A DNA stretch of 64,000 bases from Pseudodesulfovibrio sp. 5S69 (GTDB taxonomy: Bacteria; Desulfobacterota; Desulfovibrionia; Desulfovibrionales; Desulfovibrionaceae). Location of the stretch: NCBI RefSeq assembly GCF_037094465.1, contig NZ_CP146609.1:2047501-2111500 (forward strand), written 5' to 3'. Below are positions 43,561 to 53,276 of this stretch, piece by piece. The position numbers were made by a program, and so were the translations under genes. Within the stretch, counting starts at the first letter, position 1. Each line of letters starts with the position of its first letter. Under the pieces are notes generated by a model that searched no databases, was not told the origin of the DNA, and saw only the letters and a program-made list of their open reading frames with translations.

Positions 43561-44991
43561 ATGACTCGAAACGATCCGGTTGCAACGCCGTTCGCCGAGG
43601 ACTGCCACGCCATCATCCTGGCGGGCGGGTCCGGTACCCGGCTCTGGCCGCTCTCCCGGAACCTGCTGCCCAAGCAGTTGCTGGTCCTGGGGGGCACGTC
43701 CACCCTGTTGCAGCAGACCGTGGCCCGCGTCCTTGAGGTCTTCCCCCCGGACCACGTCTGGGTGGTGACCAACGAGGAGCACGTCTTTGAAGTACGCAAG
43801 CAGGTGGCGGGCCTGGACCAGACCCTGGAAGGGCAGGTCCTGGCCGAGCCGATGGGCCGCAACACCCTGCCGGCCATCATGCTCGGCCTGGACAAGGTGG
43901 TGGAGGCCAATCCCAAGGCCCTGGCCGCCGTGTTCCCGTCCGACCACCTCATCAGCGACGGCGGGGCGTGGGCCCATGACCTGGCGCGCGCCTCGGAACT
44001 GGCCGTGCGAAAACGGTTCGTGACCTTCGGGGTGCAGCCGGACAAGCCCGAGACCGGCTACGGGTACATCGCGCTGGGCGAGGACCTCGGGGGCAACGCC
44101 TTTGCCGTGGAAGGGTTCGTGGAGAAGCCGGACTTCCTGACCGCGGACCGGTTTCTGCGCGAGGGCACCCACCTGTGGAACAGCGGCATGTTCCTGTTCT
44201 CGGCCAAGCATTTCCTGACCCAGGTGGCCCGTTGCGAGCCGGTCCTGTGGGCCTGGTGGATGGGCCGCGACGAGGCCCCGCTGGTTCAGGGATACCGAGA
44301 TATCCCCGATATTTCGGTGGACTACGGCGTGGTCGAGAAGATCGACAACATCGTTGTGGTCAAGGCCGGGTTCGAATGGGACGACCTGGGCAGTTGGGAG
44401 GCCATGTACCGGCTGGGCGACAAGGATGCTGACGGCAACGTGGTCCGGGGCGACGTCCTGGCCATGAACTGCACGGACTGCCTGCTCATCAGCGAGGGCG
44501 GAAAGCTGGCCGTGTCCGGGCTCGCCCATATGATTATGGTCCAGACGCGGGACGCCACCCTGGCCTGTCCCATGGACCGCGTGCAGACCGTGCGCGACGT
44601 GGTCGGCGCCCTCAAGGCCCAGGGCAGCCGGCTGGTGGAGAGCCACACCACCGTGTACCGCCCGTGGGGCAACTACACGGTGCTGGAGGAGGGGCCGCAG
44701 TACAAGATCAAGCGCATCCAGGTCACGCCCGGCGCGCGCTTGAGCTCGCAGATGCACCATCACCGCAGCGAGCACTGGGTGGTGGTGGACGGAACGGCCG
44801 AGGTGGAGGTGGACAACGAGCCGCGCATCCTGGTGGAGAACCAGTCCGTGGACATTCCCAAGGCCTCCCAGCACCGGCTGGCCAACCCGGGCAAGGTCCC
44901 GCTGAACATCATCGAGATACAGAGCGGGCCGTATCTGGAGGAAGACGACATCGTCCGGTTCGACGATGTCTACGGCCGGGCGCAGAAATAG
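43561..44991 (+). CDS. manC: Mannose-1-phosphate guanylyltransferase / mannose-6-phosphate isomerase
   Basis: 476 aa bifunctional enzyme. The N-terminal nucleotidyltransferase domain has ILAGGSGTRLWPLSRNLLPKQLL (pyrophosphorylase signature), EPMGRNTLPAIMLG and FVEKPD; the C-terminal cupin (from about residue 360) has YRPWGNYTVLEEG, HHHRSEHWVVVDGTAEVE and the ending of type II phosphomannose isomerases. It makes GDP-mannose and mannose 6-phosphate for polysaccharide synthesis. It starts three bases after rfbC. Confidence 0.95.
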   Translation: MTRNDPVATPFAEDCHAIILAGGSGTRLWPLSRNLLPKQLLVLGGTSTLLQQTVARVLEVFPPDHVWVVTNEEHVFEVRKQVAGLDQTLEGQVLAEPMGRNTLPAIMLGLDKVVEANPKALAAVFPSDHLISDGGAWAHDLARASELAVRKRFVTFGVQPDKPETGYGYIALGEDLGGNAFAVEGFVEKPDFLTADRFLREGTHLWNSGMFLFSAKHFLTQVARCEPVLWAWWMGRDEAPLVQGYRDIPDISVDYGVVEKIDNIVVVKAGFEWDDLGSWEAMYRLGDKDADGNVVRGDVLAMNCTDCLLISEGGKLAVSGLAHMIMVQTRDATLACPMDRVQTVRDVVGALKAQGSRLVESHTTVYRPWGNYTVLEEGPQYKIKRIQVTPGARLSSQMHHHRSEHWVVVDGTAEVEVDNEPRILVENQSVDIPKASQHRLANPGKVPLNIIEIQSGPYLEEDDIVRFDDVYGRAQK

Positions 44992-45056
44992 GTTCCCGGT
45001 CTATCGTTGTGGTTTACCAGTTGGAATAGCTACGTTTCTACCCATTCTAGAGTTCG

Positions 45057-45134
45057 TGAAAATTTTCATATTCTCTTGACACCAAAACGATTGGTGCCTT
45101 ATGGAAACGTAGTTCAATTGGTGTGATTTTCACA
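45057..45134 (+). promoter_or_regulatory. qrc promoter region with three inverted repeats
   Basis: TTGACA (45076-45081) and TATGGA (45100-45105), spacer 18, form a plausible promoter. Three inverted repeats flank or overlap it: TGAAAATTTTCA (45057-45068), CACCAA-N5-TTGGTG (45080-45096, covering the -35 edge and spacer) and TGTGA-TTT-TCACA (45122-45134). The first and third are similar to Rex-type sites (TGTGAA...TTCACA). Confidence 0.5.
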
Positions 45135-45161
45135 TTAACTTTAGAGTGATGGGGCGAGGTT

Positions 45162-45911
45162 ATGGAGGAAAGAAAAGCATCAAAACGGTGTGGAGGGGTG
45201 TTCCCCTTTATCATCGGCTTCCTGGCTACCTGCGTCTTGGGGTGGGCTGTTATCCCCGGTCTGTTCTTCCAAAAGGAGGAACAACCCGTCTGGTTCAGCC
45301 ACGCCGTGCACGTGGACGGTCAGGGAATGGATTGCGAAAGCTGTCACTATTTCCGGGATGACGGCACCTACGCCGGTTTCCCGACCAACGAAGTCTGCGC
45401 CGAATGTCACGCGGTCGATCCCGAAGAGGCCCAGGCGGCCATTGCGGAGGAAGGCATCGACCCGAACGACTACGACGCCATCATGAAGGCCGGCATCGGC
45501 GCCATCGAGGACAATCTGGCTTCCTCGGACGAGGACAAGATGCAGGCCGAACGCGAGTACGTGGTCAAGTATCTGATCCAGGGCAAGGAAGTTCCCTGGC
45601 TGAATTACCAGTACCAGCCGGACAACGTCTATTTTTCGCATGCCTCGCACAAGAGCCTCTCCATCGAGGACCTGGCGAGTCTGAAGAAGGAATTGTCCGA
45701 TGTGGTCGATCCCTCGGTCTTCGAGGGCGAGGCCCCCGAGCAGAACTGCAACCTCTGCCATCTGAAGGATATTCAGACGAACGATGTGCCGCCGGCCCTC
45801 GAGCGCAATGTCCTGTCCGGGTACAGCAAGACGACTATGAAGATGTGGAAGTGCGAACGGTGCCACGCCCTCAAGGGCCAGCCCAACGCCTGCTACACCT
45901 GTCACAAGTAA
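45162..45911 (+). CDS. qrcA: Menaquinone reductase, multihaem cytochrome c subunit QrcA
   Basis: 249 aa. One N-terminal membrane anchor (about residues 13-34) and a periplasmic domain with five CXXCH haem sites: CESCH, CAECH, CNLCH, CERCH and CYTCH. The Desulfovibrio Qrc complex takes electrons from periplasmic type I cytochrome c3, reduced by hydrogenases and formate dehydrogenases, and reduces menaquinone; QrcA is its electron entry. Published QrcA is described as hexahaem, and only five canonical motifs are visible here. ATG follows GGCGAGG. It is the first gene of four in a compact operon. Confidence 0.92.
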   Translation: MEERKASKRCGGVFPFIIGFLATCVLGWAVIPGLFFQKEEQPVWFSHAVHVDGQGMDCESCHYFRDDGTYAGFPTNEVCAECHAVDPEEAQAAIAEEGIDPNDYDAIMKAGIGAIEDNLASSDEDKMQAEREYVVKYLIQGKEVPWLNYQYQPDNVYFSHASHKSLSIEDLASLKKELSDVVDPSVFEGEAPEQNCNLCHLKDIQTNDVPPALERNVLSGYSKTTMKMWKCERCHALKGQPNACYTCHK

Positions 45912-45924
45912 AGGGGTACTGAGA

Positions 45925-47871
45925 ATGAGCGTAGCACGCAGAACTTTTATTCAGTTGGGTGCGGGCGCCACCGTCGGTATTCTTTTTACCCCGACGGTGT
46001 GGAAAGCCCTTGATGATGTTTCCATCTGGACACAGAACTGGCCCTGGATCCCCAAGTTGAAATACGGGGCGGTCGAGAACAAGCCCACCGTGTCCAAGAT
46101 GTGCGAGTCCGGTTGCGCCGTGAAAGTCCGGACCGTTGCCGGTGAACCCTTCGGGACCATGGGCAACGAAGACAACCCGATCTCGGGCGGCGGCATCTGC
46201 CCCCTGTGCGCCAACGGCGTCCAGGTCAAGAACAGCCCCAACCGGATCAAGGCCCCCATGCTGAACGGCGAGGAGATCACCTGGGAGAAAGCCCAGGAGG
46301 TCGTGGCCGAAAAGCTGGCCGCCGCCGGTTCCAAGGTCGCGGTCATCTCCGGCGATCAGACGGGCACGGCCAATGAGGTCTTCTCCGCGCTGCTGGCCGA
46401 CAAGGGCAGCGACGCCTTTTATGTCATGCCCTGCGACATGCAGGCGGCCGACAAGGCCTGGACCGGCCTGATGGGCGGTTCCGGCCAGATCGGCTACGAC
46501 CTGGAAGGAGCCGACCTGGTCCTCCTGGCCGGAGCCGACGCCCTGGAATCCTGGGGCCCGACGGTCGCCAACCTCAAGTCGTTCGCGGCCAACGAGTCCG
46601 GCAAGTTCATCTTCGCCGGTCCCATGCAGACCAAGACCGCTTCCGTGACCTCCGAGTGGGTCCCGGTTCCGGCCGAGGGCATGGCTGCCTTCACCCTGGG
46701 CATCGCCTACTATGTCCTGCAGGCCGGAAAGTCCGTCGACACGGGCGACTTCGGACAGTTCAAGGCCATGGTCATGAGCGAGTACACCCCGGCCAAGGTC
46801 GAGGCCGCCACCGGCGTCAAGGCCGACCGCATGGCCGCCGTGGCCAAGCAGTTGCTGACCGCCTCCAACCCGGTGGTCGTTCCCGCGGGTCCGGTTGCGG
46901 CCCACGGCGCGGCGTTCGCGCTGAACCTGCTGCTCGGCGGCGCCATGAAGGCTCTGCCCGAGTTCGCCAAGGCCATCCCCACCGCCATGAGCCGCTCCGA
47001 GATGCTCAAGGCGGACATCCTGGATGGCGTGGATACCGACCTGTTGTTCGTCTACGAGGCCAACCCCGCTTACGCCCTGCCCGAAAAGGTCAAGGCCGGC
47101 TTCACCGTTGCCTTCGACATGGTCCAGACGGAAACCACGGCCACGGCCAACCTGGTTCTGCCGAGCCTGCATCCCTACGAGCGGTTCGACGACCTGGCCA
47201 GCCCCTACGGCCTGGCCGCCGCCACCTATTCCCTGGGTGCGCCGGTCTGCAAACCGGCCGTGGACGCCTCTTCCGCCGCCACCTTCATCCTCGGACTGGC
47301 CGATCTCGGCTTCGCGTCCTTTGAAGAGGTCCTCGGCGCCAAGGTGGAAGCCATCGGCGCGGACATGGACGCCCTCCAGGGCGGCGAAGCCTACGTGGTC
47401 GAGGGCGAAGCCCCGATGGCCGCCTCGCTTGCCGCCAACGTGCTGGGCAAGGCCGCGGTTCCCGTCAAGGGCACCGGTGCAGTGGGGCTGGTTCCCTACA
47501 CCCTGCTCAACGTCGGCACCGCCAATCAGGCCACCACGCCCAACGCGCCGTGCACCATCAGCAACAACCAGTTGCTCGGCGACTACATGGTCGTGATGAT
47601 GGGATCGGCCACCGCCAAACAACTCGGCGTGTCCGTCGGGTCCAAGGTCAAGCTCTCCGGTGGGAAGGGCGAATGCGAAGCCCTGGTGCAGATCTTCGAA
47701 GGCGTCATGCCCGGCGTCGTGGCCGCTCCCCTGGGGCTGGGCCACACCGTGGGCGACGAGTTCTCGAAGGGCAAGGGCGATAATGTCTACAAGATCCTCA
47801 CGGTGAGCTCGGAGGCTGCCGCCGGCGCCTCCACATGGGCCGGTTCCACTGTGAACGTCGCCAAAATCTAG
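45925..47871 (+). CDS. qrcB: Menaquinone reductase, molybdopterin-oxidoreductase-like subunit QrcB
   Basis: 648 aa. It starts with a Tat-like leader (SVARRTFIQLGAGATVGILF). The N-terminal part keeps Cys60-x3-Cys64-x27-Cys92, and also Cys95, of the family, but the rest of the molybdopterin site is degenerate, as known for QrcB, which belongs to the family without containing the cofactor. The middle shows AGADALESWGPTVANLKSF and the C-terminal domain NAPCTISNNQLLGDYMVVMMG. It is the large periplasmic subunit. It lies 13 bases after qrcA. Confidence 0.92.
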   Translation: MSVARRTFIQLGAGATVGILFTPTVWKALDDVSIWTQNWPWIPKLKYGAVENKPTVSKMCESGCAVKVRTVAGEPFGTMGNEDNPISGGGICPLCANGVQVKNSPNRIKAPMLNGEEITWEKAQEVVAEKLAAAGSKVAVISGDQTGTANEVFSALLADKGSDAFYVMPCDMQAADKAWTGLMGGSGQIGYDLEGADLVLLAGADALESWGPTVANLKSFAANESGKFIFAGPMQTKTASVTSEWVPVPAEGMAAFTLGIAYYVLQAGKSVDTGDFGQFKAMVMSEYTPAKVEAATGVKADRMAAVAKQLLTASNPVVVPAGPVAAHGAAFALNLLLGGAMKALPEFAKAIPTAMSRSEMLKADILDGVDTDLLFVYEANPAYALPEKVKAGFTVAFDMVQTETTATANLVLPSLHPYERFDDLASPYGLAAATYSLGAPVCKPAVDASSAATFILGLADLGFASFEEVLGAKVEAIGADMDALQGGEAYVVEGEAPMAASLAANVLGKAAVPVKGTGAVGLVPYTLLNVGTANQATTPNAPCTISNNQLLGDYMVVMMGSATAKQLGVSVGSKVKLSGGKGECEALVQIFEGVMPGVVAAPLGLGHTVGDEFSKGKGDNVYKILTVSSEAAAGASTWAGSTVNVAKI

Positions 47872-47883
47872 GGGGAACCGTCA

Positions 47884-48696
47884 ATGCATTATAAAGAATT
47901 CAAAATCAAATGGGGCATGGTCATTGATATTGACAAGTGCACCGGCTGCGGGGCCTGCATGGTCGGCTGCCAGGTGGAGAACAATATCGCTCCTATGACC
48001 AAAAGCGACCCCTATAACTATGTTCAGGCTCTGACCAAGCCGCGCGACGACGCGTCGAACAAGCTCAGGACCCTGACCTGGATGAACGTCTACGAGCTGT
48101 CCAACGGCAAGGCCTTCCCGGAACACGAGACCGCCTACCTGCCGCGTCCCTGCATGCAGTGCGGCAACCCGGCCTGCGTGCCCGTTTGCCCGGTCGTGGC
48201 CACGGAAAAGAACGAGGAGGGCGGCATCGTCTCCCAGATCTACCCCCGTTGCATCGGGTGTAGGTACTGCATGGCCGCCTGCCCTTACCATGCCCGGTAC
48301 TTCAACTGGTGGGATCCGCTCTGGCCCGAAGGTATGGACAAGGGGCTGAGCCCTGCCACCTCCGTGCGTCCCCGCGGCGTGGTCGAGAAGTGCAACTTCT
48401 GCCATTCCCGCTACCTGCAGGCCAAGGACAAGGCCCGCTTGGACGGCGAAGATCCGATGAACCTGCCCGAGGGTGCGTACACCACCGCCTGCGCCGACAT
48501 CTGTCCGACCAAGGCGATCACCTTCGGCGACCTGAACAATCCGGAGCACAAGGTGCACGAGCTCGCCAAGAGCCCGCACGCGTTCCGTCTGCTCGAGAAG
48601 CTGGGGCTGCATCCGCAGGTCTACTACATGTCCGAGCGCGAATGGGTCCGCAAGCAGGGCGACAACTACAACGCCGAAGCCGGCGGACACCACTAG
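47884..48696 (+). CDS. qrcC: Menaquinone reductase, iron-sulfur subunit QrcC
   Basis: 270 aa ferredoxin-like subunit with four Cys clusters in order: CTGCGACMVGC, CMQCGNPACVPVC, CIGCRYCMAACP, and CNFCHSR with a later CADICP. This matches the four-cluster electron-wire subunits of complex-iron-sulfur molybdoenzymes and agrees with the Qrc cofactor set. There is no signal peptide; it probably travels with QrcB through Tat. qrcD follows after 11 bases. Confidence 0.92.
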   Translation: MHYKEFKIKWGMVIDIDKCTGCGACMVGCQVENNIAPMTKSDPYNYVQALTKPRDDASNKLRTLTWMNVYELSNGKAFPEHETAYLPRPCMQCGNPACVPVCPVVATEKNEEGGIVSQIYPRCIGCRYCMAACPYHARYFNWWDPLWPEGMDKGLSPATSVRPRGVVEKCNFCHSRYLQAKDKARLDGEDPMNLPEGAYTTACADICPTKAITFGDLNNPEHKVHELAKSPHAFRLLEKLGLHPQVYYMSEREWVRKQGDNYNAEAGGHH

Positions 48697-48707
48697 GAGG
48701 CTGAACA

Positions 48708-49934
48708 ATGGATAGCAAACTCTTCCCGGAAGGGGTGCAGCGCTGCTCTTTCGGCAAGTTCCTGATTTGGACAGCCGTCATTCTGGCCTTCTTCCTGTGG
48801 GGCCTCTACGCCGCCGTGCTCGTCCTCTACAACGGCATCGGCACCACCGGCCTGGACAACTACTTCGGGTTCGGTGCCTGGATCACCTTCGACCTGGCCG
48901 TGATCGCCCTGGGCGCCGGTGCGTTCTTCACCGGACTGCTCAAGTACATCCTCAAGATCAAACAGCTTGAGAAGATCATCAACCTGACCGTGGTCGTGGG
49001 CTTTATCTGCTACTCCGGCGCCATGCTGGTCCTGACGCTCGACATCGGGCAGCCCGGCCGCGCGTGGTTCGGCTACTGGCATCCTAACGTCCACTCCATG
49101 CTGACTGAAGTTATCTTCTGCATCACCTGCTACTGCACCGTCTTGATCATCGAGTTCGTCCCGCTGGTCCTGGAGCAGAAGCAGCTGAACAAGATTCCCT
49201 TCATCCACGCCCTGGCCCATAACATGCATGTGAACATGGCGCTGTTTGCCGGTATCGGCGCGTTCCTGTCCACCTTCCACCAGGGTTCCCTGGGCGGCAT
49301 GTACGGCGTCCTGATCGGCCGTCCCTTCGCCTTCCGCGAAGGCTTCTTCATCTGGCCGTGGACCTTCTTCCTGTTCGTCCTCTCCGCCGTCGGCTCCGGG
49401 CCGGTCTTCACCGTCCTGGTCTGTACCTTCATGGAGAAGCTGACCGGCAAGAAACTCGTGGACTTCAAGACCAAGGCCCTCATGGGCAAGATCGCCGGCA
49501 CCATGCTGACCGTCTACATGTTCTTCAAGATCCTCGATACCTGGGCGTGGGCCACCGGCTACCTGCCCTCCGTGGGCCTGACCTTTGACCAGATGTTCTA
49601 CGGCATGGTCTACGGCAAGTGGCTGCTCTACACCGAGATCGTCCTGTGCGGCGTGGTTCCGGCCATCATGCTGATCACCCCGTCCATCCGCAATCGTCCG
49701 GCCCTGCTGTACACCGCGGCCATCCTGGACTGCGCGGGCGTGTCCCTGAACCGGTACATCTTCACCGTCCAGACCATCGCTTTCCCGGCCATGCCCTTCG
49801 ACAAGTGGCAGGTTTACGCCCCCAACTGGGTGGAGTACGCCTCCTCGATCATGATCGTGGCCTACGGCTTCCTGGTCCTGACCCTGGTGTACCGCTATCT
49901 GCCGCTGTTCCCGCAGGAACGCGAATTGAACTAG
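48708..49934 (+). CDS. qrcD: Menaquinone reductase, NrfD-like membrane subunit QrcD
   Basis: 408 aa integral membrane protein with about ten transmembrane segments, of the NrfD/PsrC family that binds the quinone. Segments such as FLIWTAVILAFFLWGLYAA and LTVVVGFICYSGAMLVLTL are typical. The first half contains GQPGRAWFGYWHPNVHSM, with conserved His and Trp expected near the quinone site. It completes the Qrc complex. A strong terminator follows. Confidence 0.92.
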   Translation: MDSKLFPEGVQRCSFGKFLIWTAVILAFFLWGLYAAVLVLYNGIGTTGLDNYFGFGAWITFDLAVIALGAGAFFTGLLKYILKIKQLEKIINLTVVVGFICYSGAMLVLTLDIGQPGRAWFGYWHPNVHSMLTEVIFCITCYCTVLIIEFVPLVLEQKQLNKIPFIHALAHNMHVNMALFAGIGAFLSTFHQGSLGGMYGVLIGRPFAFREGFFIWPWTFFLFVLSAVGSGPVFTVLVCTFMEKLTGKKLVDFKTKALMGKIAGTMLTVYMFFKILDTWAWATGYLPSVGLTFDQMFYGMVYGKWLLYTEIVLCGVVPAIMLITPSIRNRPALLYTAAILDCAGVSLNRYIFTVQTIAFPAMPFDKWQVYAPNWVEYASSIMIVAYGFLVLTLVYRYLPLFPQERELN

Positions 49935-49956
49935 GTCCGTCACTCCCATCACCAAC

Positions 49957-49989
49957 AAAAGACCGCTCCTCGGAGCGGTCTTTTTTTTT
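49957..49989 (+). terminator. Terminator of the qrc operon
   Basis: AAAAGACCGCTC, CTCG loop, GAGCGGTCTTTT, then a long T-run (nine T). The next 267 bases up to the TAXI gene hold nothing else I can identify. Confidence 0.95.
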
Positions 49990-50256
49990 GGGCAAGGGCG
50001 GAACGGCTGTTGGCCTCGCTTTTCTCTCCCTGCGAAGGGTGTTCGGTCCCTGTCTTTCCTTTTTCGAGACGCGAAAGGGGGAATTTCCGTTGCCCTGGCG
50101 CGGCGAGCAGTTTCCTGGCCGGAGCGGAGTGTCAGACGATGAACTGTACCCGGTTTGCCTGATGGCCGAAAAGGGCGTATTCATTGTGCAATAGCCCGCG
50201 TGTGCCCCGTAGGGCAGGGGACGCGGCGGCATATCTTGCAGCGGAGGAGGGGGACC

Positions 50257-51318
50257 ATGGCGTTGAGTGTCAGGACGATTGTGGCGGTTGCAGTGTTGTT
50301 GGCTTCGGCTGTCTGGCTCTCTGCCTGCGGGGATGCGCCGAAAGAGGAGCGGACGGAATCGGGCTCGGGGACAGCGACGACAGCCCCGGATGAGGCCGCC
50401 TCCGAGGTCTACAAGGCCGGGGAGCCCACTTTCGTGACCATCGGCACCGGGGGCATCACCGGGGTCTATTATCCCACGGGCGGTGCCATTGCCAACATGG
50501 TCAACCTCAAGCGGGACAAGTACAACATCCGGGCAACGGTGGAGGCCACGGGCGGGTCCGTGTTCAACATCAACGCGGTCATCGCCGGGGACCTCCAGTT
50601 CGGCATCGCCCAGGCGGACCGTCAGTTCCAGGCTGTGCACGGCATGGCCGAGTGGCAGGAGCGGGGCCCGCAGAAAAAGCTGCGCGCCGTGTTCTCGCTG
50701 CACCCGGAGACCGTGACCCTGGTGGCCGGGGACGACACCGGCATCCGGGACATCCGCGACCTCAAGGGGAAGCGGGTCAACATCGGCAATCCCGGCTCGG
50801 GCCAGCACCAGAACTCCCTGGACGCCCTGAACGCCGCCGGGCTTGGTATTGGCGACATCCAGGCCGTGGAGGTCAAGGCCGTGGAGGCCATCGAAATGCT
50901 TGAGTCGGGCACCCTGGACGCTTTCTTCTACACGGTGGGTCACCCCTCGGCGGCCATCCTGAAGATCACCCGCGGCAAGCGCAAGGTGCGCATTGTTCCC
51001 ATCCTCGGGGTGGACACCCTGTTCGTCCTGCATCCCTACTATGTGCCGTCGAGCATCAACATGCAGTATTACCCCGGGGCGGCCGACGCGGGCAAGACCG
51101 TGGAGAGCTTCGGGGTCAAGGCCACGCTGGTCACGTCGAGCGACGTTCCGACCCCCATCGTCTACGCTCTGACCCGTGAGGTTTTCGTGAATTTCGAGGC
51201 CTTCAAGGCACAGCAGCCCGCCTTTGCCGGGTTGACAAAAATGGGCATGCTCCAGGGGTTATCCGCGCCCATCCACCAGGGGGCGTTGCGCTACTACCGC
51301 GAAGCCGGGCTGCAATAA
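50257..51318 (+). CDS. TAXI-family TRAP transporter solute receptor (lipoprotein)
   Basis: 353 aa from ATG 50257 (GGAGGAGGGGG just upstream; a longer frame has no leader). A lipobox LSAC at about residue 24 marks it as a lipoprotein. The receptor domain is TAXI type: FVTIGTGGITGVYYPTGGAIA, ATVEATGGSVFNINAVIAGD, FGIAQADRQ, GKRVNIGNPGSGQHQNSLDALNA. TAXI receptors commonly serve fused QM membrane permeases for glutamate or dicarboxylates. No such permease is adjacent, so this receptor is an orphan in the window. Confidence 0.88.
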   Translation: MALSVRTIVAVAVLLASAVWLSACGDAPKEERTESGSGTATTAPDEAASEVYKAGEPTFVTIGTGGITGVYYPTGGAIANMVNLKRDKYNIRATVEATGGSVFNINAVIAGDLQFGIAQADRQFQAVHGMAEWQERGPQKKLRAVFSLHPETVTLVAGDDTGIRDIRDLKGKRVNIGNPGSGQHQNSLDALNAAGLGIGDIQAVEVKAVEAIEMLESGTLDAFFYTVGHPSAAILKITRGKRKVRIVPILGVDTLFVLHPYYVPSSINMQYYPGAADAGKTVESFGVKATLVTSSDVPTPIVYALTREVFVNFEAFKAQQPAFAGLTKMGMLQGLSAPIHQGALRYYREAGLQ

Positions 51319-51516
51319 GCGCCGGTTACGGCCCACCTGTCCGCGCCCGGGCTATCCGGCTGGAACCGGAAGGGATCTGAATTCCCGGTCGAAAGGCGAT
51401 GGAATCGGCTTTTCAGGAGGTGGATTGTGCCCCGGAAAACGACAAGGAATCGGGACGGGCCGGGTGTTGACAAAGTTGTATTTTCCCCCGGACGTCTTGA
51501 CTTTATTTCAATTTCG

Positions 51517-51532
51517 GACAATATTTATTGTC
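51517..51532. promoter_or_regulatory. Candidate operator upstream of the amino-acid ABC operon
   Basis: GACAATA-TT-TATTGTC is an inverted repeat with perfect 7-base arms, 92 bases before the first start codon and next to TTGACA (about 51466) and TTGACT (about 51497). The 51319-51624 region has no gene. Confidence 0.4.
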
Positions 51533-51624
51533 TGTGACTGGAGCCCTGCCGGTCGGTCCTGGCACCTGGCGGATTGGAGGGGCTTTTTCTTTATTTTCAC
51601 ATTCATGTCCGGAGACAGCTGCAA

Positions 51625-52353
<729 letters not shown>

Positions 52354-52391
52354 TTGGCATAAAACTGGAATCTCTAGAGAGAGGAGGATTC

Positions 52392-53198
52392 ATGAAACGT
52401 TTGGTACTGATTCTGGCACTGGTCCTGTCCTTCGCGTTTGCGGCCAACGTCGCGTTCGCCGGTAAAATCGAGGATATCAAGGCCAAAGGCGTGCTGGTTT
52501 GCGGCGTCAAGGACTCCGTCAACCTGTTCGGTTTCGTCGATCCCAATACCAAGGAATTGGTCGGCTTCGACGTGGATATCTGCAAGTACATCGCCAACAA
52601 GCTCGGCGTGAAGCCCGAGTTCAAGGTTGTTACCTCCAAGAACCGTATTCCCATGCTGGCCCAGGGTTCCGTGGACCTGCTGGCCGCCACCATGACCCAC
52701 AAGTTCTCCCGTGACGAGCAGATCGACTTTTCCATCACCTATTTCATGGACGGCCAGAAGCTGCTGGTGAAAAAGGGCTCCGGCATCAAGTCCACCGCCG
52801 ATCTGGCCAACAAGAAGGTCGGCACCGTGAAGGGCTCCACATCCGAGAAGAACATCAAGGCCGCCCAGCCCAAGGCTCAGGTCATCTCCTTTGACGAGTA
52901 CCCGCAGGCCTTCATGGCCCTGAAGCAGGGCAAGGTCAAGGCCGTGACCACCGACTCCGGCATCCTGGCCGGTCTCAAGGCCGGTGACGACCATCCCGAG
53001 AAGTGGGAGATCGTCGGCGCCTTCTTCTCCTCCGAGCCCTACGGCCTCGGCGTCCCGCAGAACGACTCCGCGTTCCGCGACTTCGTCAACAAGTCCCTGA
53101 ACGAGATGTGGCTCGACGGCACTTACCAGAAGCTCTTCAAGAAGTGGATGGGTTACGACCTGCCCTCCGGCTGGGAGATGGAACTCTGGCCCATGTAA
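52392..53198 (+). CDS. Polar amino-acid ABC transporter binding protein
   Basis: 268 aa from ATG 52392 (GAGGAGGA four bases upstream). Sec signal peptide with cleavage after AFA at about residue 23. The mature protein shows LVCGVKDSVNLFGFVDPNTKE, ELVGFDVDICKYIANKLGV, NRIPMLAQGSVDLLAATMTH and FDEYPQAFMALKQGKVKAV: the family of glutamate/aspartate-type binding proteins (Arg in KNRIPML). The ligand is inferred, not proven. A terminator hairpin stands between this gene and the first permease. Confidence 0.9.
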   Translation: MKRLVLILALVLSFAFAANVAFAGKIEDIKAKGVLVCGVKDSVNLFGFVDPNTKELVGFDVDICKYIANKLGVKPEFKVVTSKNRIPMLAQGSVDLLAATMTHKFSRDEQIDFSITYFMDGQKLLVKKGSGIKSTADLANKKVGTVKGSTSEKNIKAAQPKAQVISFDEYPQAFMALKQGKVKAVTTDSGILAGLKAGDDHPEKWEIVGAFFSSEPYGLGVPQNDSAFRDFVNKSLNEMWLDGTYQKLFKKWMGYDLPSGWEMELWPM

Positions 53199-53217
53199 GG
53201 CTGAATTAGCCCGATTC

Positions 53218-53248
53218 ACCGGGAGCGCCTTGAGCGCTCCCGGTTTTT
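53218..53248 (+). terminator. Intra-operon terminator/attenuator after the binding-protein gene
   Basis: ACCGGGAGCGC, CTTGA loop, GCGCTCCCGGT, then TTTTT. It lies within the transporter operon and would lower permease expression relative to the binding protein. Confidence 0.8.
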
Positions 53249-53276
53249 GCAGCAACTTCAACCTACGGATTGCATT

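Noticed and set aside
45122..45134. TGTGA...TCACA considered as a CRP site
   Set aside because: The spacer is three bases, whereas CRP-type sites need six; the Rex-like reading fits better.
50155..50256. Upstream extension of the TAXI receptor gene
   Set aside because: The lipoprotein leader and a strong ribosome site start at 50257; the extension would bury the signal peptide.
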